DNA from: Longispora albida DSM 44784
GTDB lineage: Bacteria; Actinomycetota; Actinomycetes; Mycobacteriales; Micromonosporaceae
Assembly: GCF_000379825.1 (NCBI RefSeq)
Contig: NZ_KB903819.1
Coordinates: 1-64,000 of the forward strand
Length of the DNA: 64,000 nucleotides
Direction: 5' to 3'
Below the pieces are notes generated by a model. It saw nothing but the letters and a program-made list of their open reading frames with translations. It did not search any database and had not been told where the DNA came from. Positions 27,656-36,076 of this stretch are shown here, in pieces. The position numbers and the translations under genes are program-made. Within the stretch, counting starts at the first letter, position 1. Every line of letters starts with the position of its first letter.

Positions 27656-27699
27656 ACCATGCGTTGGAAACATGGCTGGCCCGGCCGAGACTTCACGCC

Positions 27700-28593
27700 A
27701 TGCAGATCTCCACCGGGAACGGCCAGCGGGCGGTCACCGTCGCGCTGACCGCACTCGCCCCGGCGGCGTGGGGCACCACCTACGCCGTCACCACCGAGTT
27801 ACTGCCGCCCGGGCACCCGCTCTTCGCCGGCCTCATGCGCGCCCTGCCCGCCGGGCTCGTCGCGCTGGCCATCACCCGCGCTCTCCCGCGCGGCGAGTGG
27901 TGGTGGAAGTCGGCCGTCCTCGGAGTGCTCAACATCGGCGCGCTCTTCCCGCTGCTGTTCCTGGCGGCCGAGCGCCTGCCCGGCGGCGTCGCGGCCACGC
28001 TCACCGCCGCCCAGCCACTGCTGGTCGCCGGCCTGGCCACAGTGGTGCTCCGGGATCGCCCGACGGCGTGGCGGTGGGTGTGGGCGGTGCTGGGCATGGC
28101 CGGCGTCGGCATGGTCGTCCTCGGACCCAACGCGCGGCTGGACCTGGCCGGGGTGCTGGCCGCGCTCGGCGGCACGGCGAGCATGGCCGCCGGGGTGGTG
28201 CTCACCAAGCGCTGGGGCCGCCCGCCGGGAGCCGGCCCGATGACCCTGGCCGGCTGGCAGCTCACGGCCGGCGGGCTGGTCCTGCTGCCGCTCGCGCTCC
28301 TGGCCGAGGGAGTGCCGCCCCGGATCGACGCCGAGGCGGTGGCCGGATACCTGTGGCTCGGCAGCATGGGCGGGCTGATCGCCTACACGCTGTGGTTCCG
28401 GGGCATCGGGAAGCTGCCGGTCGGAGCTTCGGCGCCGCTGGTGCTGCTGTCGCCGCTCGTGGCCACCGCCGCCGGTACCGCGCTGGGCGAGTCGCTGAGC
28501 CTCGGGCAGTCGTCCGGCTTCGTCCTCGCTCTGGCGGCCATGCTCGCCGCCCAGCTCAACCCGCCAATCTCAACAAGGAGCAGGGAATCATGA
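27700..28593 (+). CDS. EamA-family (DMT) transporter
   Basis: The 297-residue protein has ten hydrophobic segments arranged as two EamA repeats (LAPAAWGTTYAVTTELLP... and LGGTASMAAGVVLTKRWG...). Family motifs AAERLPGGVAATLTAAQPLL and FRGIGKLPVGASAPLVLLSP are present. It is probably a metabolite or drug exporter under control of the divergent LysR. The stop overlaps the next ATG (ATGA). Confidence 0.87.
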   Translation: MQISTGNGQRAVTVALTALAPAAWGTTYAVTTELLPPGHPLFAGLMRALPAGLVALAITRALPRGEWWWKSAVLGVLNIGALFPLLFLAAERLPGGVAATLTAAQPLLVAGLATVVLRDRPTAWRWVWAVLGMAGVGMVVLGPNARLDLAGVLAALGGTASMAAGVVLTKRWGRPPGAGPMTLAGWQLTAGGLVLLPLALLAEGVPPRIDAEAVAGYLWLGSMGGLIAYTLWFRGIGKLPVGASAPLVLLSPLVATAAGTALGESLSLGQSSGFVLALAAMLAAQLNPPISTRSRES

Positions 28594-29231
28594 AGATCGC
28601 TGTACTGGGTGCCACCGGAATGGTCGGCAGCCGGGTCACCGCCGAGGCCGGCACGCGCGGGCACGAGGTGCTCGCGCTGGCACGGAAGCCCGAGATCGCA
28701 GCGCCGGGCGTGACGCCGGTCCCGGTCGACGCCGCCGATCACTCCGCGCTGCGGGAGGTCCTGACAGGTGCTGCCGACGCGGTGGTGCTGACCGTTCGCA
28801 CGTTCCCGGCCGATGAGAGATTCCTGGTGGGTACCACGCGGGCGGTGCTGGACATCGCCGCGCGGTCCGGCATGCGCGTGCTCGTGGTCGGCGGCGCGGG
28901 AGCCCTGCGGAGCCCGGGCGAGCCGGGGCTGCTGGTCGCCGACAACCCCGGGTACGTGCCGGCCTCGCTGCGGGCGGTCGCCGCCGCCGGGGTCGCCCAG
29001 CTCCGGGCCTGCGAGGAACACCCGCACGGCGAGTGGGTCTACCTGAGCCCGCCAGCCCTCCTCGAACCGGGCGAGCGCACCGGCAGGTACCAGCGCGGCA
29101 CGCACACCATGCTCGCCGACCCGGCAGGCCGGCCCTGGATCAGCGCCGAGGACCTGGCCGTCGCCGTGCTCGACGAGCTGGAGAACCCGGGCCGGGACCC
29201 GCACATCACCGTGGCGCACCAGCCAGCATGA
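28590..29231 (+). CDS. NAD(P)H-binding SDR-like oxidoreductase (NmrA/YwnB type)
   Basis: The 213-residue protein has the N-terminal Rossmann motif MKIAVLGATGMVGSRV and the inner strand MRVLVVGGAGAL, as in atypical short-chain dehydrogenases that bind NAD(P)H and often act as redox sensors. No YxxxK catalytic pair is obvious. AAGGAG lies nine bases before ATG 28590. It is coupled to the EamA gene and overlaps the convergent esterase by 26 bases. Confidence 0.83.
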   Translation: MKIAVLGATGMVGSRVTAEAGTRGHEVLALARKPEIAAPGVTPVPVDAADHSALREVLTGAADAVVLTVRTFPADERFLVGTTRAVLDIAARSGMRVLVVGGAGALRSPGEPGLLVADNPGYVPASLRAVAAAGVAQLRACEEHPHGEWVYLSPPALLEPGERTGRYQRGTHTMLADPAGRPWISAEDLAVAVLDELENPGRDPHITVAHQPA

Positions 29232-30261
29232 CCAGCCCGTCGGCGAGGCCACCCCGCCAGCAGGCCATGTCGTGCCCGCCCTCGTACTCGCCATAGTGGA
29301 CAGTCGCGCCGTGCGCGAGCAGGGTGGCGTGCAGCTCGCGGACGGTGCCGAGGAGTTCGCCCTCGCGGTTGCCCGCTTCGAGGAAGAACGGGGTGGCCGG
29401 GGCCGCGTCGCGGTACCGGTCCAGGATGTCCCGGCCGGTCAGGCCGCCGTCCGAACCCGGCCACCACAGGGCTGCGGACTGGACGATGACACCGGCGAAG
29501 CGGCCGGGGTACTGGCTGGCGAGATGGGTGACGCCGATCCCGCCGAGGCTCTGGCCAGCCAGGTACACCGGGCCGGAGCCGGCCACCTCCGCCACGTGCG
29601 GCAGGAGCCGGTCGAGCACGAACGGGTCGAGCACCTCGGGCTTGGTGAGCCGGGCCCAGCGGGACGGGCCCCGGCCGGACTCCACCAGGAAGACGGCCAG
29701 CGGCGGTATCCGGCCCTCGGCGACCAGGTTGTCCACAGTGGCCGCGAGGTCCACGCCTAGCCAGAACGCGCCGTCGAAGACGATCAGGGCCGGGTACGTC
29801 CCGCCAGCGCGGTACCCGGCCGGCAAGTAGCGGTGGACGACCTCGCCCGCGAGTTCGTGCCGGTCGAGAGTCCCGGCCGGGACGCCGGGGCGGCGGTCCC
29901 GCCACGGCTGGGGCGGGGCGTCCGGGAGTTCGAGGATCGAGGCCGGGCCGGCGTTACCGAAGATGTTCCCGGCTGCCAGGACGAGCGGGGCTGACGGGTC
30001 CGGCACGCCCGCCGCGCAGATGGCCGTCCAGCGTTCCGGGGCCGGGCTGGCCTCGGCGGGGCCGTCGGTCACCGGGCAGATCTGGTACGACGTGCGCAGG
30101 CCGGCCGGGAGCGCGAGCCGGAGCGCCCAGCCGTCCGGGCCGCGCTCCATCCAGTAGGGACCGAGGTCGCCGGCCTCGTACGCCTCGTCGGTTTCCGCGG
30201 TCAGCCGGAGCAGGACGGCCTCGGCGGCACCGGCCCAGGCGAAGTCGGTATCGATCAGCAT
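29206..30261 (-). CDS. enterochelin-esterase-like alpha/beta hydrolase
   Basis: The 351-residue protein has an N-terminal beta-sandwich (FAWAGAAEAVLLRLTAETDE, ALRLALPAGLRTSYQI) as in Fes, and a C-terminal esterase-D-type domain. The nucleophile Ser is in GQSLGGIG and the catalytic His in GGHDMACW. It has no signal peptide. It could hydrolyse an imported ferri-siderophore or another ester, but no siderophore genes adjoin. It is divergent from a TetR gene with an inverted repeat between them, so TetR control is likely. Confidence 0.82.
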   Translation of the reverse strand: MLIDTDFAWAGAAEAVLLRLTAETDEAYEAGDLGPYWMERGPDGWALRLALPAGLRTSYQICPVTDGPAEASPAPERWTAICAAGVPDPSAPLVLAAGNIFGNAGPASILELPDAPPQPWRDRRPGVPAGTLDRHELAGEVVHRYLPAGYRAGGTYPALIVFDGAFWLGVDLAATVDNLVAEGRIPPLAVFLVESGRGPSRWARLTKPEVLDPFVLDRLLPHVAEVAGSGPVYLAGQSLGGIGVTHLASQYPGRFAGVIVQSAALWWPGSDGGLTGRDILDRYRDAAPATPFFLEAGNREGELLGTVRELHATLLAHGATVHYGEYEGGHDMACWRGGLADGLVMLAGAPR

Positions 30262-30275
30262 GGTGACCTCCTCGT

Positions 30276-30312
30276 GAGACGGCTATGTTCGTAGCATGAA
30301 ACAAGCTGTCTC
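30276..30312. promoter_or_regulatory. inverted repeat over the TetR start (operator candidate)
   Basis: Nine-base arms, GAGACGGCT at 30276-30284 and AGCTGTCTC at 30304-30312, match at eight of nine positions. A smaller dyad, GCTA-N6-TAGC, lies at 30282-30295 over the -10 TATGTT. The arms flank the TetR start codon, which suits autorepression. Confidence 0.5.
30284..30289 (+). promoter_or_regulatory. leaderless -10 element (TATGTT) of the TetR gene
   Basis: TANNNT ends six bases before ATG 30296 and no Shine-Dalgarno is present. Confidence 0.55.
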
Positions 30313-30874
30313 ATCCAGGAGCGCGCTGCTCGACACCGCCATCGCTCTCCTGCACGAGCGGGGCTGGTCCGCACTGAATCTGGAGTCCATCGCCGAGCGG
30401 GCAGGCGTCTCCCGGGCCACGGTGTGGCGAGCGGGCCTGACCAGGTCAGCCGTCGAGCGGATCCTCCGGGAGCAGCTCGCCGCCGACTACCGCGAGCTGA
30501 TGTGGGTCCCGCTGACCGGCCCTGGCCCCGGCGACCAGCGGCTCACCGCCGCGCTGCTGGCGCTGTGCGCGGTCGCCGAGCGGAACCTGCCGCTGCTCGC
30601 GCACACCGAGACCGCGTTCCACGGCCCGGACCTGGACGCGGCCGGGATCCAGCTCGACTACTTCGGGCCGTGGCTGCGCATCCTGGAGCTGGCCGCCGCC
30701 GACGGCAGCCTGCCGATGCCCGAGGATCCGTACACCTTCATCGGCACGCTCAGCAATGCCGTCCTGCTGACGTACGTGCACCTCCGGGCCTACCACGCCC
30801 AGCCAGGCGACACGGCGGAGCACACGGCCCGCCAGGTCGTGAACCTGCTCGCGAACGGCTACCTGCCGCGTTAA
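30296..30874 (+). CDS. TetR-family regulator
   Basis: The 192-residue protein has the TetR helix-turn-helix (LLDTAIALLHERGWSALNLE, then SIAERAGVSRATVWR) and a helical ligand domain. It probably represses itself and the divergent esterase gene through the inverted repeat at 30276-30312. The effector is unknown. Confidence 0.87.
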   Translation: MKQAVSSRSALLDTAIALLHERGWSALNLESIAERAGVSRATVWRAGLTRSAVERILREQLAADYRELMWVPLTGPGPGDQRLTAALLALCAVAERNLPLLAHTETAFHGPDLDAAGIQLDYFGPWLRILELAAADGSLPMPEDPYTFIGTLSNAVLLTYVHLRAYHAQPGDTAEHTARQVVNLLANGYLPR

Positions 30875-30880
30875 ACCGCC

Positions 30881-30897
30881 GGCCCCAGGCTGGGGCC
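30881..30897 (+). terminator. short hairpin after the TetR gene
   Basis: GGCCCCA at 30881-30887 pairs with 30891-30897 across a three-base loop, seven bases after the stop. There is no U-tract. Confidence 0.4.
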
Positions 30898-31099
30898 CGT
30901 GACATGCTGCCAGCGTCGGGAACCGGGCCCTTCCTGGATGTCTGCATCCCGGACGATGGCCCGTTCACTCCCAAGCCCCAACCGGGGGCGGTACCGTGGC
31001 CGGTCCCGCTCCGGCTGCTCGGCCATGTCCAGGCATCGGGCGACATCGTGGGTGACCCGCTACCTCAGGTCGCCGGGGATCTCAGCCTGTCCAGTCAGG

Positions 31100-32053
31100 T
31101 CAGGCCGTCACGAGGCCGTGCGATCGCAGCCATGCCTGGTAGTCGGGGCGACGGCTGGCGTAGGCCCAGTAGGCCTCCTCCGCGAGGCGCGCTATGGGGC
31201 CGAATATCGCGGCTAGGTGACTGTCGCGCCGGCAGGCAAGCAGGTGCCGCATGCTGAGCGGGTCCCCTTGGAGAGGTTTGACGACAACGCCGTCGCCGCT
31301 GGGAAAAACTGCCTGGCAAGGCGATACGGCCCTGCGGGTGGCCACTATCTCGCGGACGGGAACCGCGTCTGACACGGAGTACTTCACGTGCGGGAAGAAC
31401 CCTGCCTGCTGGCAGGCGGTGTAGAAGTAGTCTGGCCACCCGGCGCCGTCGGCTGGCGTGATCGCCCATGACTCGGTGGCCAGGTCAGCGAGGCTTACCT
31501 CGTCCTCACCCGCGAGGCGGTGCTGATCGGACATCGCCACGAAAAGCGGCTCGGTGGCGATCTCCTGTACGACGATCTCCGCGGGGACGTGCAGCGTGAA
31601 ACCTGGATAGTCGACCAGCGCGGCGGCGTCGAGCCGGCCGGTGAGCATGAGTTCCCAGAGCACCTGTGGCGAGTATTCGGTGTGAAGCCGGACGTCTGAC
31701 TCCGGGAGCAGATCGCTCAGGCGGTCAGCCAGTCCAACCGAGACGGCTCCCACGATGCCACCCAGGCACACGGCAGGCCGTTCGCCTGGCAGGTGCCGTG
31801 CGGCTCCGTAGCGCAGCTCCTGTACTGCCAGGAGGATGCCTCGTGCCCGGGTGAGGAGGAACTGTCCCAGCGGTGTGGGTGTCACGCCATGCCGGTCACG
31901 GGCGAAGATCTGCCCGCCGAGTTCACGTTCGACTCGCTGGAGCTGTGCGGTCAGCGCGGGCTGGGTGACGCCGAGGACGGCCGCCGCCTTCGTGACACTT
32001 CCCGCGTCGGCGATCGCGCACACGGAATGCAGATGCCTCAGCTCGAGCTCCAT
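31100..32053 (-). CDS. LysR-family regulator
   Basis: The 317-residue protein has the helix-turn-helix ELRHLHSVCAIADAGSVTKA with AAVLGVTQPALTAQLQRVE, and a substrate-binding domain (RPAVCLGGIVGAVSVGL, ITPADGAGWPDYF). ATG 32053 (MELELRHL) is chosen because TACCCT lies six bases upstream on the minus strand, a leaderless promoter. No divergent partner gene is intact beside it. Codon use is somewhat less GC-biased than in flanking regions. Confidence 0.85.
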   Translation of the reverse strand: MELELRHLHSVCAIADAGSVTKAAAVLGVTQPALTAQLQRVERELGGQIFARDRHGVTPTPLGQFLLTRARGILLAVQELRYGAARHLPGERPAVCLGGIVGAVSVGLADRLSDLLPESDVRLHTEYSPQVLWELMLTGRLDAAALVDYPGFTLHVPAEIVVQEIATEPLFVAMSDQHRLAGEDEVSLADLATESWAITPADGAGWPDYFYTACQQAGFFPHVKYSVSDAVPVREIVATRRAVSPCQAVFPSGDGVVVKPLQGDPLSMRHLLACRRDSHLAAIFGPIARLAEEAYWAYASRRPDYQAWLRSHGLVTA

Positions 32054-32059
32054 CGCCAA

Positions 32060-32065
32060 AGGGTA
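32060..32065 (-). promoter_or_regulatory. leaderless -10 element (TACCCT, minus strand)
   Basis: On the minus strand TACCCT ends six bases before ATG 32053. Confidence 0.5.
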
Positions 32066-32149
32066 GGGCACCATCCGCATGCCGTGAAGCGGCAAGCCAG
32101 GGCGGGCACCTGGCTGGTCTGCCTGTGCCCGCCCGGACAGAGGAACCCG

Positions 32150-33436
32150 TTATGGGGTGGTATAGGCCAGGGTATACGCACCCGATCCGGACACGGCCTG
32201 GATCAGGAAGATGTAGTAACCGGAGGTCCCTTGGTAGCTCAGCGTCTCGTCCGGCCCTGTGGTGGTGCCGCTGGCCACGGTCTGCCAGGCCGACCCGCTC
32301 CACTTTTGCAGGTACACGTTGAGGTTCGTGCCCGGTGGACCGTCCAGGCAGGCGCGGTGCTGGCCCGCCGCTGTGGCGTAGTAGTAGGTGCCGTCCGGCT
32401 GGTAGGCAGATCCGCCGGCGGCCAGTGATCCGGTGCGTGCCGAGGCGTAGCCGGCACAGGCCTGGGTGCCGCCGCTGATCTTCGAGCCGATGGCGCGGTC
32501 CATCACGTCGAGGCCGATGCTGTTGAACGGTTTACCGAGGCTGCGCATCAGCGAGTCCTGCGATGGCCGGTAGATACCGTGCTCGTGGTAGTACCCGCCC
32601 TGGAACGCGCCGATCACCCCGCCGTCCGGTGTGGGCCTGCCCAGGTATGCACCCCACTTCGAGCCGCTCGGGCTCCTGGTCACGTTGGGTTCGGCGGGCT
32701 CAGCACCACCGTATGTGGTGCCGGTCTTGAAGTACTCGTCGGCCAGGCCGCCGACCGAGTGGCCTAGCTCGTGTATCGCGATCTGCCCGGACGAGGCGTT
32801 GGCCCCGGACGCGGTGGAAAGACTCGGATACCCTGCGCCGCCGTACTTGCCGGAGTTACCGATCGCGACGATGGCGTCGACGGCCGGCGCCTGTGCCGCG
32901 TACTGCTGTGCCTTGGCCTCGTTGAGACACAGCAGGTGCTCGGTCCCGCCGCACCAGAAGTACATGTCCAGCGCGGTGCTGCGGGCCGCCCCTTGAGTGG
33001 GATCATTGTCCACTCCAGACTGTGCCGAGATGACTTCCACCAGCCACACGTTCACGTAGCTGCGGTACTTGCTCCAGGGGGCGGTCGCGGCGATCTCGTT
33101 CCACTTCGCCTGCGCATGCTGCCGGTAGGTGCCCAGTTCGGATGCGGTGTAGCCGTCACCGACGAAGACCAGGTCGAACCGGGAGTCCACAGATCCGGTG
33201 TCCTGCAGCGCCGACACGTTAGCCGTCGCGGCGGCGGCGAGATCGCGTGACCGCACGGCTGCCGGGCGTTCGGCCGGCAGGTACATCTCGGTGATAGTGC
33301 CGTTGGGGAGAAACACCTCGCGCCAGACTCGTTCCTCACCTCGTGGCACGGCATGAGCCGAGGAGGTTGCCAGGACGGCGGTGACCATGGCCGCGATGGC
33401 CACAGTCAGGCGCGTGATGATGGGGCCTTGTCGCAT
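32150..33436 (-). CDS. secreted M64-family zinc metallopeptidase
   Basis: The 428-residue preprotein has a Sec signal (MRQGPIITRLTVAIAAMVTAV, cleavage near SAHA-VP). The IgA-peptidase M64 domain carries FVGDGYT, the zinc motif HELGHSVGG (222-230) and the downstream acidic pair ADEY (233-234), followed by RSPSGSKWGAYLG. The last 110 residues look like a small beta-sandwich module (YYYATAAGQHRACL, YLQKWSGSAWQTV, YYIFLIQAVSGSG) for substrate or wall binding. AAGGGAGT precedes ATG 33436. Confidence 0.87.
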   Translation of the reverse strand: MRQGPIITRLTVAIAAMVTAVLATSSAHAVPRGEERVWREVFLPNGTITEMYLPAERPAAVRSRDLAAAATANVSALQDTGSVDSRFDLVFVGDGYTASELGTYRQHAQAKWNEIAATAPWSKYRSYVNVWLVEVISAQSGVDNDPTQGAARSTALDMYFWCGGTEHLLCLNEAKAQQYAAQAPAVDAIVAIGNSGKYGGAGYPSLSTASGANASSGQIAIHELGHSVGGLADEYFKTGTTYGGAEPAEPNVTRSPSGSKWGAYLGRPTPDGGVIGAFQGGYYHEHGIYRPSQDSLMRSLGKPFNSIGLDVMDRAIGSKISGGTQACAGYASARTGSLAAGGSAYQPDGTYYYATAAGQHRACLDGPPGTNLNVYLQKWSGSAWQTVASGTTTGPDETLSYQGTSGYYIFLIQAVSGSGAYTLAYTTP

Positions 33437-33675
33437 GAAGACTCCCTTGCCAGTTCGAGGGGTACCTGAGCCGCCTGGCATGTGGATCGGGCACAGCCAG
33501 GGGTTCAGGTTTGCGGAACACAGTGCCGCCTGCCTGCGGCTGCGCGGTAATCACGGGGGTACATCACTGCCGGGTAATGGCGGTTTCACATGCGCGCCAT
33601 TCCGGCAGTAACTGGCGCAAATGGGGAGGCAGAGAGGCCAGCCCCTCGCGTCCGACTTCAGCCAGGACGGGCCGG

Positions 33676-35025
33676 CTATCTCTGTGACGTGTGGCCGCAA
33701 GCAGGCGCGCCATGGGGTGTGCAGTCAGCGAAAACGCCGCCGTCCAGGCGGGCGTACACGTGCACGCCATCACTGCACAGATGCTCTGGCTCGGATCCCT
33801 GCAGCGCAAGGAGCACGTAGGTAGCCGATATCGCGGTCACGTCACGGATCTCGGCTATCTGGAACAGCGAGCGGGTTTCAGCAATGGCCTCGCTCTCACC
33901 AGCCCTCAGCACCACCCGCACCCCTGGTGCAACCGCTAGCGCCGCCACAGCGACAGCGATGTTGCCGAGTTCGTCGGAGCCCACGGCCGCGATCGCGGTA
34001 GCACGACGCAGCCGCAGGCGCCGGAGCACCTGGCGATCGCTGCCATGCGCTACCAGCACAGGAATGCGGCTCAGCTTGGCGATGCGAAGATTGTCCGCAG
34101 CCGGATCGCGCTCCACGGCGACGACATTGACACCAAGCCGCTTCAGCGCGATACACAGACGCAGCCCCACCTGCCCAAGACCGACCACCACCACATGGCC
34201 GTCGACGGGTGGTGTCCGATAGCCGACGAGACCGAAAGGCCGGCCGTTCATCGCACGGTGCACAACCCCCGCGGTGAAGACGCCAGTAAAGATGATGGTC
34301 GCCAGCATGGAGAAAGCGGCAAACATCCGGTACGCCGCAGAAGCGCCCGGGTCTTCGGCCGGGCCGACGGTCGCGACAACCCGGGCAGCCTCGTAGAAGG
34401 CCCCGGCTGCGTCCCGGTGGTGTCCGCAGTAAAGCCACAGCCAGTCCGCTGACAGAAGTGATGTGATGCCTGTCAGTCCCACGAGAAGCATGCGAGACCC
34501 GTTGTCGTGCGGCCGGAGCTGCCCCCGGATGCGGCCCAGACGGGAACGCCACCGCATGCGTGGCGACAAGGAATGAGGTGTGACGGCATGACCGTCCTCA
34601 GCCTGCCGTATGGCCCGCGAGCCGCTTGCGGTGGACCAGAGTGCGAGGAGACCGGAATCCAGGCATGCCGCGGCCAGGCTGGGCGCGGCGACGTCAGCAG
34701 GCGAGGCGATGACACATTCCGGCATCACGCGCCGAAGCTGGTCGGCAACGGTGCGGTCGAACAGTGATACGACAAGGCGGGTGCGAGGAAGCATATGGGC
34801 GACCGTCAGCGCATAGCGAAGACAGGCGACGTCGTCGTGGACCAGGACGGCCACCGCGGATATCGGATTGCTCGTAGCGGCCCGGAGTTCGTCCTCAGCC
34901 GGGTCCGAAAGGTGAACGACATCATGGCCGAGACCGGTCAGGCTGTCGCACACGCGTTTCGCCACCACCGTTGTGCCGATGACCACGTAGCGCCCAGCCT
35001 TGCCGTGATACCCCTCGGTACGCAT
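33676..35025 (-). CDS. RCK/TrkA-N protein with a potassium-channel-like membrane core
   Basis: The 449-residue protein has an N-terminal Rossmann-like domain (RYVVIGTTVVAKRVCDSL) and two membrane segments (residues about 175-200 and 240-265). A second NAD-binding RCK domain (GHVVVVGLGQVGLRLCIAL) follows. The loop between the helices reads ARVVATVGPAEDP where K channels have TVGYGD, so the selectivity filter is altered. GAGGAG lies seven bases before ATG 35025. It may be a non-canonical or regulatory channel relative. Codon bias is weaker than the genome norm. Confidence 0.75.
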   Translation of the reverse strand: MRTEGYHGKAGRYVVIGTTVVAKRVCDSLTGLGHDVVHLSDPAEDELRAATSNPISAVAVLVHDDVACLRYALTVAHMLPRTRLVVSLFDRTVADQLRRVMPECVIASPADVAAPSLAAACLDSGLLALWSTASGSRAIRQAEDGHAVTPHSLSPRMRWRSRLGRIRGQLRPHDNGSRMLLVGLTGITSLLSADWLWLYCGHHRDAAGAFYEAARVVATVGPAEDPGASAAYRMFAAFSMLATIIFTGVFTAGVVHRAMNGRPFGLVGYRTPPVDGHVVVVGLGQVGLRLCIALKRLGVNVVAVERDPAADNLRIAKLSRIPVLVAHGSDRQVLRRLRLRRATAIAAVGSDELGNIAVAVAALAVAPGVRVVLRAGESEAIAETRSLFQIAEIRDVTAISATYVLLALQGSEPEHLCSDGVHVYARLDGGVFADCTPHGAPACGHTSQR

Positions 35026-35123
35026 GTGCTAGCTCCTCAGAAACCGTTGCGGGCGTAAGCATCAGCTCACGGAGCCAGGCTGCGTTCGCCGGCGTTCCGC
35101 CGGAAGATCACAACCTCACATAA

Positions 35124-35413
35124 CTCTGGAGTTTCCGGCGCCGCCGACCCGCGCGGCGCAGCGATCCATGCGCTTTCAAGTTCTGTGTCATCGCCGGCCG
35201 CTACGGCGAGTGGGAGGCATGGGGCTGCGGCAGCTACCGCATCTCGTCAGGCTGGTACAGCGGAGCTTGGATCAACGATCTGCCGGGCACGTACGACCGG
35301 GTCGCGATGTACGGCTCGAGCGGCACGAAGATCTACACGACTCCGCACTCACCGTCCGCAGACAGTGACGCCGACGGGGGGCCGGTCTACCGGGTCCAGG
35401 TCTGCAAGCCGTG
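35124..35413 (+). pseudogene. fragment of a secreted-type Trp/Tyr/Cys-rich protein
   Basis: The frame has no start codon until 35307 but reads sensibly from about 35181: CVIAGRYGEWEAWGCGSY, then SGWYSGAWINDLPGTYDRVA and GPVYRVQVCKPW. The Trp/Tyr/Gly pattern and paired Cys suggest a small extracellular beta protein, perhaps an inhibitor. The 5' part with signal peptide is missing and the 3' end runs straight into the decayed transposase, so the gene is broken on both sides. Confidence 0.55.
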
Positions 35414-35825
35414 GAGTCAAACGCGTAGGGGCGGCCACCGTGGCGGCCCCTACGTTTCCGGTTGGCGATCTGGTCGCTGGGTTCAGCAACGACGGCGATG
35501 ATGCCTAACCGGCGAAGCGTTGTCCGGTTGGCTCGTGACGAGTAGGCCTTGTCGGCGGTCACCGGCACGGGTCGCTGACGCGGCCGGCCACCGTCGAGCT
35601 TGGCGACCCGGACCTGATCGAGCAGGGCCGCCAACTGCCGGGTATCAGACGCGCCTGGCCCGGCGTGATGAGACTGGTCAGCGACCGGCCCCTCCCGTCG
35701 GCGAGGGTATGGACCTTCGTTGGTCAACCCGCCTTTGGACCGCCCGATGCCCTGCCATGCCTGAGAATCGGCGGCACTCAGCCCCTTTTGCGGGCTCCCG
35801 CCGCATGCTGATGCGCCTTCACGCC
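35411..35825 (-). pseudogene. decayed IS5-family transposase remnant
   Basis: Read on the minus strand in three frames, the segment gives KAHQHAAGARKRG, QGIGRSKGGLT, TKVHTLADGRGRSL, SDTRQLAALLDQVRV, VTADKAYSSRANRTTLRR and ANRKRRGRHGGRPYAFD. These are consecutive blocks of an IS5-type DDE transposase. At least three frameshifts separate them, and both the N-terminus and the final catalytic part (ERCF region) are missing. Terminal inverted repeats were not found. It abuts a truncated gene on its left. Confidence 0.8.
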
Positions 35826-36076
35826 CGGAGCCCACCCGCACACATAGAACCGGGCCAGGAGCGGCCGGGCCGGCACCCGCGCCGATCGGCTCCGGCGCGG
35901 CGGCCCGTGCCGCCGATCCCTTCTCCCCGTGGTGGGCAGACACGCATTCACACAAGAACTCTGAACCCTGACGCGGGCTCCGGCGATGCCGGACATCCCC
36001 GGACATCCTCAGCCACCCCCGGCCACCGGTTACCGATCTTGGCGAGGGATACTCGCGGGCGACGGGGAGGCACACT

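Noticed and set aside
35425-35453. Near-perfect 14-bp hairpin that looks like a terminator
   Set aside because: It is the coding sequence for the conserved RRGRHGGRP block of the decayed transposase, so the symmetry comes from codons.
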